Source of the DNA: DATHYZ01 sp035458865
Lineage (GTDB): Bacteria > Chloroflexota > Limnocylindria > Limnocylindrales > CSP1-4
Direction: 5' to 3'
NCBI GenBank assembly: GCA_035458865.1
Contig: DATHYZ010000240.1
Span: 1 to 8,602, forward strand
DNA: 8,602 bases
In this document: one piece after another, positions 1-6,567 of the stretch
Numbering within the stretch: the stretch's first letter is position 1
How the letters are laid out: every line of letters starts with the position of its first letter
Notes under the pieces: model-generated
The model's database searches: none
The model's input: only the letters and a program-made list of their open reading frames with translations
Told to the model about the DNA's origin: nothing
Program-made: the position numbers and the translations under genes

Positions 1-156
1 GGGGCCGCCGGCTCGCATCGTCGTGAACCGCCGGAGTGGCTCGTCCCGGGACGTCTTGACGCCGATCCGGCGCTGGATGTCCACGCCGGCGACGATGGCA
101 TCGAACGCCGACCCGACGGGCTTCGGCGCGTCCGGTGCGCCGCTCGACCCGGTCAT
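1..156 (-). CDS. murB: UDP-N-acetylenolpyruvoylglucosamine reductase MurB, N-terminal fragment (cut by the window edge)
   Basis: Only the first 52 codons are present; the gene continues past the left edge. MurB is the cytoplasmic FAD enzyme that uses NADPH to reduce UDP-GlcNAc-enolpyruvate to UDP-MurNAc. The call rests on the segment at residues 39-52, EPLRRFTTMRAGGP. This matches the start of the FAD-binding domain in MurB proteins, where a short 'n-e-p-L...yTT.r.GGpA' motif is characteristic. About 35 residues precede it, a modest N-terminal extension of low conservation. The ATG at 154-156 overlaps the murG stop codon (153-155) as ATGA, and a GGGAG ribosome binding site lies 7 bases upstream inside murG, so the start is well supported. 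The catalytic residues and the rest of the FAD domain lie outside the window. MurC can be excluded, since MurC starts with a Rossmann-like G-x-G-G-x-G-M motif that is absent here. Confidence 0.85.
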   Translation of the reverse strand, partial: MTGSSGAPDAPKPVGSAFDAIVAGVDIQRRIGVKTSRDEPLRRFTTMRAGGP

Positions 157-1304
157 GCCGCGACTCCCACCGCGAGCTGCTCGATATCCTGGGGCGTCGG
201 GAGTGGTCGCCGCTCGGCGACCGCCATGACCAGGGCGGCGACGGCGTCGGCGGCACCCGGTCGGCCGAACGCCCTGGCGGCCGCGCTCATCTCGAGGTGG
301 CGCTGTGGCTCCCGGGCCAGGGCGGCGGCCTCCAGGAGCGACGCGGCGTCGAAGGCCTCATCGGGGACCAGCCGGGCCGCGCCGGCCGCCTCGAGAGCCC
401 GGGCGTTGGCGAGCTGATGCCCGGCCGCGTGCGGGTATGGCACCACGATCATCGGCAGACCCAGCGCCGCCGCCTCGGCCAGCGTGGACGCGCCGGCTCG
501 ACCGACCAGGACGTCGGCGGCGGCCAGCACCTCGGTCATCTCGTCGCCCAGGAAGGCGCGCGGCCGGTAGCGTCCGCGGCGATCCACCGGCAGCTGCTCG
601 CGATCGGCCAGCGCTCCGGCGATCCCGTCGTCGCCCGTCACGTGGACCACGATGACCTGCTCCACGAGACGTGGGAGCGCCTCGCTCACCGCCCGATTGA
701 AGCGGCGGACCGCCTGCGAGCCCCCGAAGATGACGAGGACGCGGTCGGCCGGCCCCACGCCGAGGCCCTCGCGGGCGGCCACCCGGTCGACCGAGCGGAG
801 CTCGCGGATGGGCGTGCCGGTCACGAAGCAGGGCCCGCCGGCCGCCAGGCGCGAGCAGGTCTCGGGCGACGACACGGCGACGACGCTGGACCGCCGGGCG
901 ACGACGCGTGCGCTCCGCCCGGGGACCACGTTGCCCTCCCAGAGGACGATCGGGATCCCGAAGGGGATCGCCGCGATCGCCACGGGCAGCGCCACGTAGC
1001 CGCCGGTCGTGAGGATCGCGGCCGGGCGCTCGCGCGCGAGGATGGCGGCCGCCTGCGGCACGGACGCCGCGAGCCGCAGCGGGTCGAGGACCAGGTGGAC
1101 GTCCCGTTCGACGGTCCGCAGTGAGCGAACGGCCAGCCTCTGGAAGGGGACCCCCGCCGCCGGGACGAGCGTTCCCTCCAGCCCCCGGTGGCCGCCGAGC
1201 CAGCGGAGCTCAGGCGCTCCCGGCACGACGCTCAGCGACCGGGCGACGGCCAGGGCCGGGAAGATGTGCCCGCCTGTTCCGCCGCCCGCGATCAGCAGGC
1301 GCAT
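153..1304 (-). CDS. murG: UDP-GlcNAc:lipid I N-acetylglucosaminyltransferase MurG
   Basis: MurG is a GT28/GT-B glycosyltransferase on the inner face of the membrane that adds GlcNAc to lipid I, making lipid II. At 383 residues it is close to the usual 350-390. The N-terminal glycine-rich loop is at residues 7-19 (GGGTGGHIFPALA). The acceptor-domain GGYVALP motif is at 101-107. The second glycine loop GGSQ is at 194-197. The donor-site signature GRAGASTLAEAAALG is at 268-282, followed by VPYPHAAGHQLANA (288-301) with the conserved Gln and Asn. The usual HEQN motif reads WEGN (122-125), and GGSQGA reads GGSQAV. The frame is open upstream to 1391, but ATG 1304 is chosen because the glycine loop begins six residues later and AAGGGAG sits 8 bases upstream. 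The first 95 bases overlap the ftsW 3' end in another frame, and the stop overlaps the murB start. Confidence 0.97.
   Translation of the reverse strand: MRLLIAGGGTGGHIFPALAVARSLSVVPGAPELRWLGGHRGLEGTLVPAAGVPFQRLAVRSLRTVERDVHLVLDPLRLAASVPQAAAILARERPAAILTTGGYVALPVAIAAIPFGIPIVLWEGNVVPGRSARVVARRSSVVAVSSPETCSRLAAGGPCFVTGTPIRELRSVDRVAAREGLGVGPADRVLVIFGGSQAVRRFNRAVSEALPRLVEQVIVVHVTGDDGIAGALADREQLPVDRRGRYRPRAFLGDEMTEVLAAADVLVGRAGASTLAEAAALGLPMIVVPYPHAAGHQLANARALEAAGAARLVPDEAFDAASLLEAAALAREPQRHLEMSAAARAFGRPGAADAVAALVMAVAERRPLPTPQDIEQLAVGVAA
164..168 (-). promoter_or_regulatory. ribosome binding site of murB
   Basis: On the minus strand this reads GGGAG and lies 7 bases before the murB ATG at 156, within the last codons of murG. 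It supports the choice of ATG at 156 over any later start, and points to translation coupled to murG. Confidence 0.6.
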
Positions 1305-2523
1305 CGTTCCAGCTCCCTTGCTCGACGGTCTCGCGCGAGATCGACAACAGGATGCCGACCGCCGCGAAGCTGATGATGAGCGACGATCCACCGGCGCTCA
1401 CGAAGGGCAGGGTGATCCCGGTCACCGGGAAGAGAGCCACCACGACCCCGATGTTGACGAAGGCCTGGATGCACAGCCAGGCCGTGATGCCGGCCGCCAG
1501 GAGCGCGCCGAAGGTGTCCGGGGCCGCCATCGCCACCCGGGTCCCCTGGTAGGCCAGGACCAGGAACAGGAGGATGACGAGGCCAGCCCCGATGAACCCC
1601 AGCTCCTCGCCGATGACGGCGAAGATGAAGTCGTTCCAGGCGTTCGGCAGGTAGAGGCCGCCAGCCAGCCGGCTCTCGCCGAGCCCCGAACCGAGGAGAC
1701 CGCCGAGCCCGAGGGCAAGGAGCCCCTGGATGGTGTGGAAGCCGGCGCCCAGGGGATCCGCCCAGGGATCGAGCCATGCCTCGATCCGCGCGAGCTGGTA
1801 GCCGCGCAGGCCGATCGCGGCGACGCCACCCAGGCCGAGCAGCCCGAGGATCGCCAGGTGGAGCAGGTTCGCGCCGGCCACGAAGAACATCGTCAGGGCC
1901 GTCGCGGCGACGACGATCGTCGTGCCCAGATCGGGCTCACGGAAGATGAGGAAGATGACCGTGCCGGCGACGAGCAGGAAGGGCAGCGTGCCGCGCCAGA
2001 AGCTGCGGATCTCCGTCCCGCGGCTGGCCAGGAGATGTGCCACGTAGATCACCAGGGCGAGCTTGGCGAACTCGGCCGGGTGGATGGCCGGGAGTGGTCC
2101 GATCTGGAGCCAGCGCGCCGCGCCACCGATGCTGCGGGGCTCCAGCGGACCGATCGGCGGCAACAGCACGAGGACGAGCAGGGCGACGGCGCCGAGGTAG
2201 ACGGGGATGGAGACCAGGCGGAGGAGGCGGTAGTCGATCCGGCTCATGACCAGCATCGCGATCATGCCGAGGGCTGCCCACAGGATCTGCGGCCCCACGA
2301 TCGCCAGCGTGTCGTCGGTCTGGAGGTACGACCGGATGGCCGACGAGGAGTAGACCATGACGATCCCGATCGCAGCCAGGGCCACGACGGAGATCAGGAC
2401 CGCATGGTCCATGGCGTGCCGTTCCCGGCGCAGGCCCTTGGTCGGCCGCGCCCCGCGGGGTCCGCGCCGGGCGACCACCTCCGGAGGGGTCGGGCGGACC
2501 ATGTCCGCGGCTCGTCCGATCAT
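1210..2523 (-). CDS. ftsW: SEDS-family septal peptidoglycan glycosyltransferase FtsW
   Basis: FtsW is the multi-pass SEDS polymerase that joins lipid II into glycan strands at the septum, working with a class B PBP such as the FtsI encoded upstream. The product has 437 residues and about ten hydrophobic segments from residue 41 to 396. Family motifs are clear: GGAARWLQIG (133-142), the HPAEFAKLA segment (148-156), REPDLGT (195-201), LPNAWNDFIFAVIGEELGF (292-310) and PFVSAGGSS (373-381). Asp298, in the NDFIFA motif, lines up with the catalytic Asp of SEDS proteins. A 37-residue, Arg-rich cytoplasmic N-terminus precedes the first membrane segment. RodA has the same fold; the dcw location decides for FtsW. 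The start is ATG 2523, overlapping the murD stop as ATGA, with GGGGAG 7 bases upstream. The last ~31 residues, after SISRETVEQG, are read from DNA that also encodes the MurG N-terminus, so that tail is unlikely to be conserved. Confidence 0.95.
   Translation of the reverse strand: MIGRAADMVRPTPPEVVARRGPRGARPTKGLRRERHAMDHAVLISVVALAAIGIVMVYSSSAIRSYLQTDDTLAIVGPQILWAALGMIAMLVMSRIDYRLLRLVSIPVYLGAVALLVLVLLPPIGPLEPRSIGGAARWLQIGPLPAIHPAEFAKLALVIYVAHLLASRGTEIRSFWRGTLPFLLVAGTVIFLIFREPDLGTTIVVAATALTMFFVAGANLLHLAILGLLGLGGVAAIGLRGYQLARIEAWLDPWADPLGAGFHTIQGLLALGLGGLLGSGLGESRLAGGLYLPNAWNDFIFAVIGEELGFIGAGLVILLFLVLAYQGTRVAMAAPDTFGALLAAGITAWLCIQAFVNIGVVVALFPVTGITLPFVSAGGSSLIISFAAVGILLSISRETVEQGSWNDAPADRGRRNRRAHLPGPGRRPVAERRAGSA
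1313..1319 (-). promoter_or_regulatory. ribosome binding site of murG
   Basis: The minus strand reads AAGGGAG, 8 bases before the ATG at 1304. This site decides the murG start: it favours 1304 over the in-frame upstream codon at 1391, whose extra 29 residues look like out-of-frame ftsW sequence. Confidence 0.7.
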
Positions 2524-4091
2524 CGCTCCCCTCCCCGCTCGGCGGCGATCGACGCGACCGCAGCCTTGAAGGCCCGACCTCGGGCGGCATAGTCCTCGAA
2601 CATGTCGAAGCTGGCGGCGGCCGGGCTCAGGAGCACGGTCGCCACGGCACCGGGCGTGCCACGGGTGGCCATGTCATGCGCCAGCGCCTCCCTCGCGATG
2701 GCGTCGGCCCGGCGCACGGCGGCCTCGAGCGAGGTCGCCGGCTCGACCCGCGCCAGCCCGCCCCCGCGGAACAGCTCCGCAAGGGCGGGGCCGCTCTCAC
2801 CGATGACGACCGCCGCGGTCGCCCGCTCGGCCGCGACCGGGCCCAGGCGCGACAGGTCCACGCCCTTGTCCCGCCCTCCGGCGATGAGCACGAGAGGTCG
2901 CGGGAATGCTCGGAGAGCGGCGACGACGGCATCGGGCTGGGTCCCCTGGGAGTCGTTGACGAAGCGGACCCCGTCGATCAGGGCGACCGACTCGAGCCGG
3001 TGCTCGACGCCCGTGAAGTCGGCTGCCGCCCGACGGATCCCATCGGGCGCGACACCGAACAGCAGGGCGGTGGCGACGGCGCCCATGGCGTTGGCGACGT
3101 TGTGCTCCCCAGGGATCGCGAGCTCTCCGATCGGCAGGACCCGGCCGGCCGGTCCGGTGGCAGCCGGTCCCCCTCCCGCCAGCGGCAACCGACCGACGCC
3201 GGCCGCCACGATCCAGCCATCGACGAGGCCGACGCCGCCGGGGATCGGTCGCGCGGCGCGGTACGTCACGACCGGGGCTGAACCGAGCCCGGCATAGGCC
3301 GCGCTGACGGGATCCTCGGCGTTGACGACGAGGGCGCCATCGGGGTCCACGAGCTCGGCCAGCCGCCGCTTGACCCGGCGGTACGCCTCGACCGACCCGT
3401 GCCGGTCCAGGTGGTCGGAGGTGACGTTCGTGTAGAGCGCGACGGTCGTCCCCCGCGAGAGGGTCGGGAGCTGCAGCTCGGACAGCTCGATGACGACCCG
3501 GTGCCCGGGCGTCAGCTCCGGGAGCCGTTCCACGAGGGGCGTGCCGATGTTGCCGCCCAGGGCGACCGGGTGGCTCGGGTCGGCTGCGAGCAGCGCTGCC
3601 GTCAGCGACGCGGTCGTGGTCTTGCCCTTGGTCCCGGTCACCCCCACGGTCGGGGCCGGGCAGAGGCGCAGGAACAGGTCAGGCTCCGAGACCACGGGGA
3701 CGGCCGATGGCGTGCCGGAGCGCCAGCTGTCGGCCAGCGGACGCAGTGCCGCCCGGAGCCTGGGCTCCGTGGTCGGGAAGTCGGGGTTGATCGACGGGGA
3801 CGTCACGATCAGCTCGGCTCCCGCCCAGGCGTCGGCAGGGTCGACCTCCGGCCCCAGGCGCAGCTCGACGGACCGGCCCTCGAGGGCCGCGATGGAACGC
3901 TCCAGCTCGGCCGCGGGGCGGCCGTCGTAGACGACGACGTCGGCGCCCAGGTCCGCCAGGAAGCGGGCCACGGCGATGCCCGAGCGGGCGAAGCCGAGGA
4001 CCGCGGCCCGACGGCCGGCCAGGGGGGCATCCTGGAGGTCTGCCCGGGCGAGCGCGTCGAGGTCGATCGGACGGGTCGCGATCCCGCTCAT
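2520..4091 (-). CDS. murD: UDP-N-acetylmuramoylalanine--D-glutamate ligase MurD
   Basis: MurD is the cytoplasmic ATP-dependent ligase that adds D-Glu to UDP-MurNAc-L-Ala. Three Mur-ligase domains are visible. The N-terminal Rossmann-like domain starts AAVLGFARSGIAVARFL (29-45). The central ATPase has the P-loop VGVTGTKGKTTT (149-160), GGNIGTP (179-185), NVTSDHLDRHGS (222-233) and a likely carbamylated Lys in YRRVKRRL (Lys241). The C-terminal domain has GVEHRLE (361-367), NDSQGTQPDA (379-388), AGGRDKG (404-410) and SFDMFEDYAARG (494-505). At 523 residues it is longer than the usual 440-480. Part of the excess is a Gly/Pro/Ala-rich stretch at about 295-325, and part is an N-terminal lead of about 25 residues. 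The usual DSKATN motif reads DSQGTQ, and ELSSFQL reads ELSELQL. The ATG at 4091 overlaps the mraY stop by ATGA, and the stop overlaps ftsW in the same way. Confidence 0.97.
   Translation of the reverse strand: MSGIATRPIDLDALARADLQDAPLAGRRAAVLGFARSGIAVARFLADLGADVVVYDGRPAAELERSIAALEGRSVELRLGPEVDPADAWAGAELIVTSPSINPDFPTTEPRLRAALRPLADSWRSGTPSAVPVVSEPDLFLRLCPAPTVGVTGTKGKTTTASLTAALLAADPSHPVALGGNIGTPLVERLPELTPGHRVVIELSELQLPTLSRGTTVALYTNVTSDHLDRHGSVEAYRRVKRRLAELVDPDGALVVNAEDPVSAAYAGLGSAPVVTYRAARPIPGGVGLVDGWIVAAGVGRLPLAGGGPAATGPAGRVLPIGELAIPGEHNVANAMGAVATALLFGVAPDGIRRAAADFTGVEHRLESVALIDGVRFVNDSQGTQPDAVVAALRAFPRPLVLIAGGRDKGVDLSRLGPVAAERATAAVVIGESGPALAELFRGGGLARVEPATSLEAAVRRADAIAREALAHDMATRGTPGAVATVLLSPAAASFDMFEDYAARGRAFKAAVASIAAERGGER
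2531..2536 (-). promoter_or_regulatory. ribosome binding site of ftsW
   Basis: The minus strand carries GGGGAGGGGAG across 2526-2536; the distal GGGGAG (2531-2536) is 7 bases from the ATG at 2523. It is the clearest ribosome binding site in the window. It supports the long form of FtsW with its Arg-rich N-terminus over the internal ATG at 2412. Confidence 0.65.
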
Positions 4092-5068
4092 TCAAGCCCG
4101 CCGATCGAGGCGAGGAAGAGGGTGACGCCGAGGAGGCCGGCGAGCACCGCGATGATCCAGAAGCGGAGGGTGATCTTCTCCTCGTCCCAGCCGGACAGCT
4201 CGAAGTGATGGTGGAGCGGCGACATCTTGAAGATGCGCTTGCCGCCGGTGAGCTTGTAGTAGCCCACCTGCAGCAGCACCGAGCCGGTCTCCAGGACGAA
4301 GATCAGGCCGATGAGGGGCAGGACCAGGATCTGACCGGTGATGAGGGCGATGACCGCCAGCGTCGCGCCCAACGACAACGACCCGGCGTCGCCCATGATC
4401 ACGCCGGCCGGGTGGACGTTGAACCACAGGAAGCCGAGCAGGGCCCCGATGAGGAGGGCACAGAGGAAGGCGAGGTTCGGCTGGGTCGGGACGTTGAGCA
4501 GGGCGATGATCATGAACGAGACGAAGGCGATGATCAGGGTGCCGCCCGCGAGCCCGTCCAGGCCGTCGGTGATGTTGACCGCGTTGCTTGCCGAGACGAT
4601 GGCCAAGGCGGCGAAGGCCACGTAGACGATCGGGTCGATCGAGACGGGCCCGATGAACGGGACCGGGATCGCGGTGATCGCGTACGTCTGCTGGATCTGC
4701 CAGGCGAAGAAGAGCGAGAAGACGACCTGCCAGATCAGCTTCTGACGAGCGCGGATCCCCTCCCCCGTCCGGGCGTTCAGGTAGTCGTCGAAGGCACCGA
4801 GCCCGCCGACGATCGCGAGCGCCGCCAGCGGTGGGATGGCGCCGGCCTCGGGCGCCCCGCGAAGGAGGAGGTAGATGCCGAGGACGACCAGGATCACCAG
4901 GAGGCCGCCCATGGTGGGCACGCCTTCCTTGATCAGGTGGGTCTCCGGCCCCTCCCGGCGGATGCGCTTGCCGAAGCCCGCGTAGCGCAGGAAGCGGATG
5001 TAGGCGGGCATGAGGATGACCACGACCGCGAAGGCGAGGAGCAGCCCCTGGATGAGCTCGACGGTCAT
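4088..5068 (-). CDS. mraY: phospho-N-acetylmuramoyl-pentapeptide transferase MraY
   Basis: MraY is the integral membrane enzyme that moves phospho-MurNAc-pentapeptide from UDP to undecaprenyl phosphate, forming lipid I, the first membrane step. The 326-residue product has about ten hydrophobic segments, normal for the family. Hallmark motifs are all present: HLIKEGVPTMGG (44-55), the Mg-binding Asp pair in GAFDDYLN (91-98), SNAVNITDGLDGLAGG (161-176), MGDAGSLSLG (225-234), VLETGSVLLQVGYYK (258-272) and the His-rich loop PLHHHFE (284-290). The first hydrophobic segment begins at residue 5, so ATG 5068 leaves no spare N-terminus. A weak AGGCGGGA lies 7 bases upstream, within murF. The start overlaps the murF stop and the stop overlaps the murD start, both as ATGA, so it is likely translationally coupled on both sides. 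No unusual residues were noticed. Confidence 0.98.
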   Translation of the reverse strand: MTVELIQGLLLAFAVVVILMPAYIRFLRYAGFGKRIRREGPETHLIKEGVPTMGGLLVILVVLGIYLLLRGAPEAGAIPPLAALAIVGGLGAFDDYLNARTGEGIRARQKLIWQVVFSLFFAWQIQQTYAITAIPVPFIGPVSIDPIVYVAFAALAIVSASNAVNITDGLDGLAGGTLIIAFVSFMIIALLNVPTQPNLAFLCALLIGALLGFLWFNVHPAGVIMGDAGSLSLGATLAVIALITGQILVLPLIGLIFVLETGSVLLQVGYYKLTGGKRIFKMSPLHHHFELSGWDEEKITLRFWIIAVLAGLLGVTLFLASIGGLE

Positions 5069-6567
5069 CGGTCGGTCCCGCCTGCGTCGTCGAGACTGCC
5101 GACGAGGTCCTCGACCAGGCGATCGAGCTCGGCTCCCCGTGAGGCCTTGACGAGCACGACGTCGTCCGGACGCAGACGGTCCCGCAGCTCGTCGAGCGCA
5201 GCCGCCCGGTCGGCGACGAGCAGGACCCGGTCGGCCGACGCTCCGCCCTCCCGGGCCGCCTCGGCGATCCCGGCGGCAGCCGAGCCGACGACGACGAGCA
5301 GGTCCACGACCGGCGCCGCGGCCGCTCCGACGTCGCGATGTCCGGCCTCGTGGCCGTCACCGAGCTCCAGCATCTCGCCGAGCACGGCGACGCGACGCCC
5401 GGGTAGGTCGGCCAGCAGCTCCAGGGCGGCCCGGACCGAACCCGGCGAGGCGTTGTAGCTGTCGTCGACGATGGTCACGCCCCCGGCCCGGCGGACCGTG
5501 CTCCGGTGCGGCGCGGACCAGCGGCCGCGCAGCCCGTCCACCACGACGGAGGGATCGAGTCCGGCGGCGAGCCCGACAGCCGCGGCGGCCAGCGCGTTGT
5601 GGACCGCCATCCGGCCCAGGCCGGGGAGCTCGACGGTGGCCCGCAGGGCACCCGACCGCAGCGTGAACCGCATCCCGTCGAAGCCGGCCGGGGTCACGGC
5701 CTCGGCGCCGACGTCGGCATCGGGATCGAACCCGTAGGTCATGACCCGGGCAGCCGTCCGCCCGGCCATCCGGCGCACCCGGGGATCGTCTGCGTTGAGG
5801 ATGGCGGTCCCGTCGCCCGGGAGTGCCTCCACCAGCTCCGCCTTGGCGTCCTCGATGGCGTCCAGGGACCCGATCCGCGACAGGTGGACGCCCTGCACCG
5901 CCGTGACGACGCCGATCGACGGCCGGGCGATCCTGGCCAGGTCGGCGATCTCACCGCCCACGTACATCCCCATCTCGAGGACGGCCGCTCGATGCTCGGG
6001 CCGCAGGGCCAGCACCGTGAGGGGCAGGCCGATCTCGTTGTTCCGGTTGCCTTCGCTCCGCAGGGTCGGCATGGCTCCGGCCAGGATCGTGGCGACCGCC
6101 TCCTTCACAGAGGTCTTGGCGATCGAGCCCGTCACCCCGACGACGAGAGGGTCGAACCGGCCCCGCCAGGCGGCGGCGAGCGCCTGGAGCGCCCGGAGCC
6201 CGTCGGCGACATGGACGATGGTGACCGGGCCAAGGGCATCCCGGAGCGTCGGCTCGAGGGGGCGCGAGACCAGCAGCGCCGAGGCACCTCGGGCGACCGC
6301 GTCCCGGAGGTGGACGTGCCCGTCGGTGCGCTCGCCGGGCAACGCCACGAAGATCTGGTCGGCCTGGACCTCTCGCGAGTCGACGGCCGCGCCCCGGATC
6401 GGCCGCTCCCCGGCGACGAGGATGGAGCCGCCGGTGACCCGGGCCAGCTCGGCGGGCGTGAACCGGGGGTCGGCGGCGCCCCCCTGGGACCGCGGTCGCG
6501 CCTCGCGCATCGCGCTCAGTGTCGCATACGGCACGCCTGGTCCGTCGCCGCCCGGCCCGGGCATCAC
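5065..6567 (-). CDS. murF: UDP-N-acetylmuramoyl-tripeptide--D-alanyl-D-alanine ligase MurF
   Basis: MurF is the cytoplasmic ligase that adds D-Ala-D-Ala to the UDP-MurNAc-tripeptide. In the 500-residue product, the N-terminal domain begins at FTPAELARVTGG (36-47), with VDSREVQADQIFVALPG (62-78). The central domain has the P-loop VGVTGSIAKTSVKE (143-156), NRNNEIGLPLTVL (174-186), LEMGMYVGGEIADL (197-210), a likely carbamylated Lys242 in DAKAEL and NADDPRV (258-264). The C-terminal domain has DDSYNASPGS (368-377) and VLGEMLELG (395-403). The NNEIGLPLT and DDSYNA motifs mark it as MurF rather than MurE. The P-loop is unusual: the Gly before Lys is Ala150. The start is uncertain. GTG 6567 (GTGA overlap with ftsI) and the adjacent ATG 6564 give about 35 residues before conserved sequence; an internal ATG at 6510 fits the family length better. 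None has a strong ribosome binding site. The stop overlaps mraY. Confidence 0.95.
   Translation of the reverse strand: MMPGPGGDGPGVPYATLSAMREARPRSQGGAADPRFTPAELARVTGGSILVAGERPIRGAAVDSREVQADQIFVALPGERTDGHVHLRDAVARGASALLVSRPLEPTLRDALGPVTIVHVADGLRALQALAAAWRGRFDPLVVGVTGSIAKTSVKEAVATILAGAMPTLRSEGNRNNEIGLPLTVLALRPEHRAAVLEMGMYVGGEIADLARIARPSIGVVTAVQGVHLSRIGSLDAIEDAKAELVEALPGDGTAILNADDPRVRRMAGRTAARVMTYGFDPDADVGAEAVTPAGFDGMRFTLRSGALRATVELPGLGRMAVHNALAAAAVGLAAGLDPSVVVDGLRGRWSAPHRSTVRRAGGVTIVDDSYNASPGSVRAALELLADLPGRRVAVLGEMLELGDGHEAGHRDVGAAAAPVVDLLVVVGSAAAGIAEAAREGGASADRVLLVADRAAALDELRDRLRPDDVVLVKASRGAELDRLVEDLVGSLDDAGGTDR

Noticed and set aside
135..1124. Plus-strand open frame opposite murG
   Set aside because: It is a shadow of murG with an Arg/Gly/Asp-rich translation and no domain; murG has full motifs and a good ribosome binding site.
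1305..1391. Upstream extension of murG to an in-frame start at 1391
   Set aside because: The extra 29 residues are Ser/Arg-rich out-of-frame ftsW sequence. The strong ribosome binding site and the conserved start favour ATG 1304.
1009..2592. Long plus-strand open frame (527 codons) opposite ftsW and the murG start
   Set aside because: It is antisense to well-recognised genes, and its product is rich in Asp, Glu, Arg, Gly and Gln with no recognisable domain. This is typical of shadow frames in high-GC DNA.
4205..5458. Plus-strand open frame opposite mraY and the murF 3' end
   Set aside because: It is the reverse-strand shadow of MraY membrane codons, giving an implausible highly charged protein (Asp/Glu/Arg/Gln-rich).
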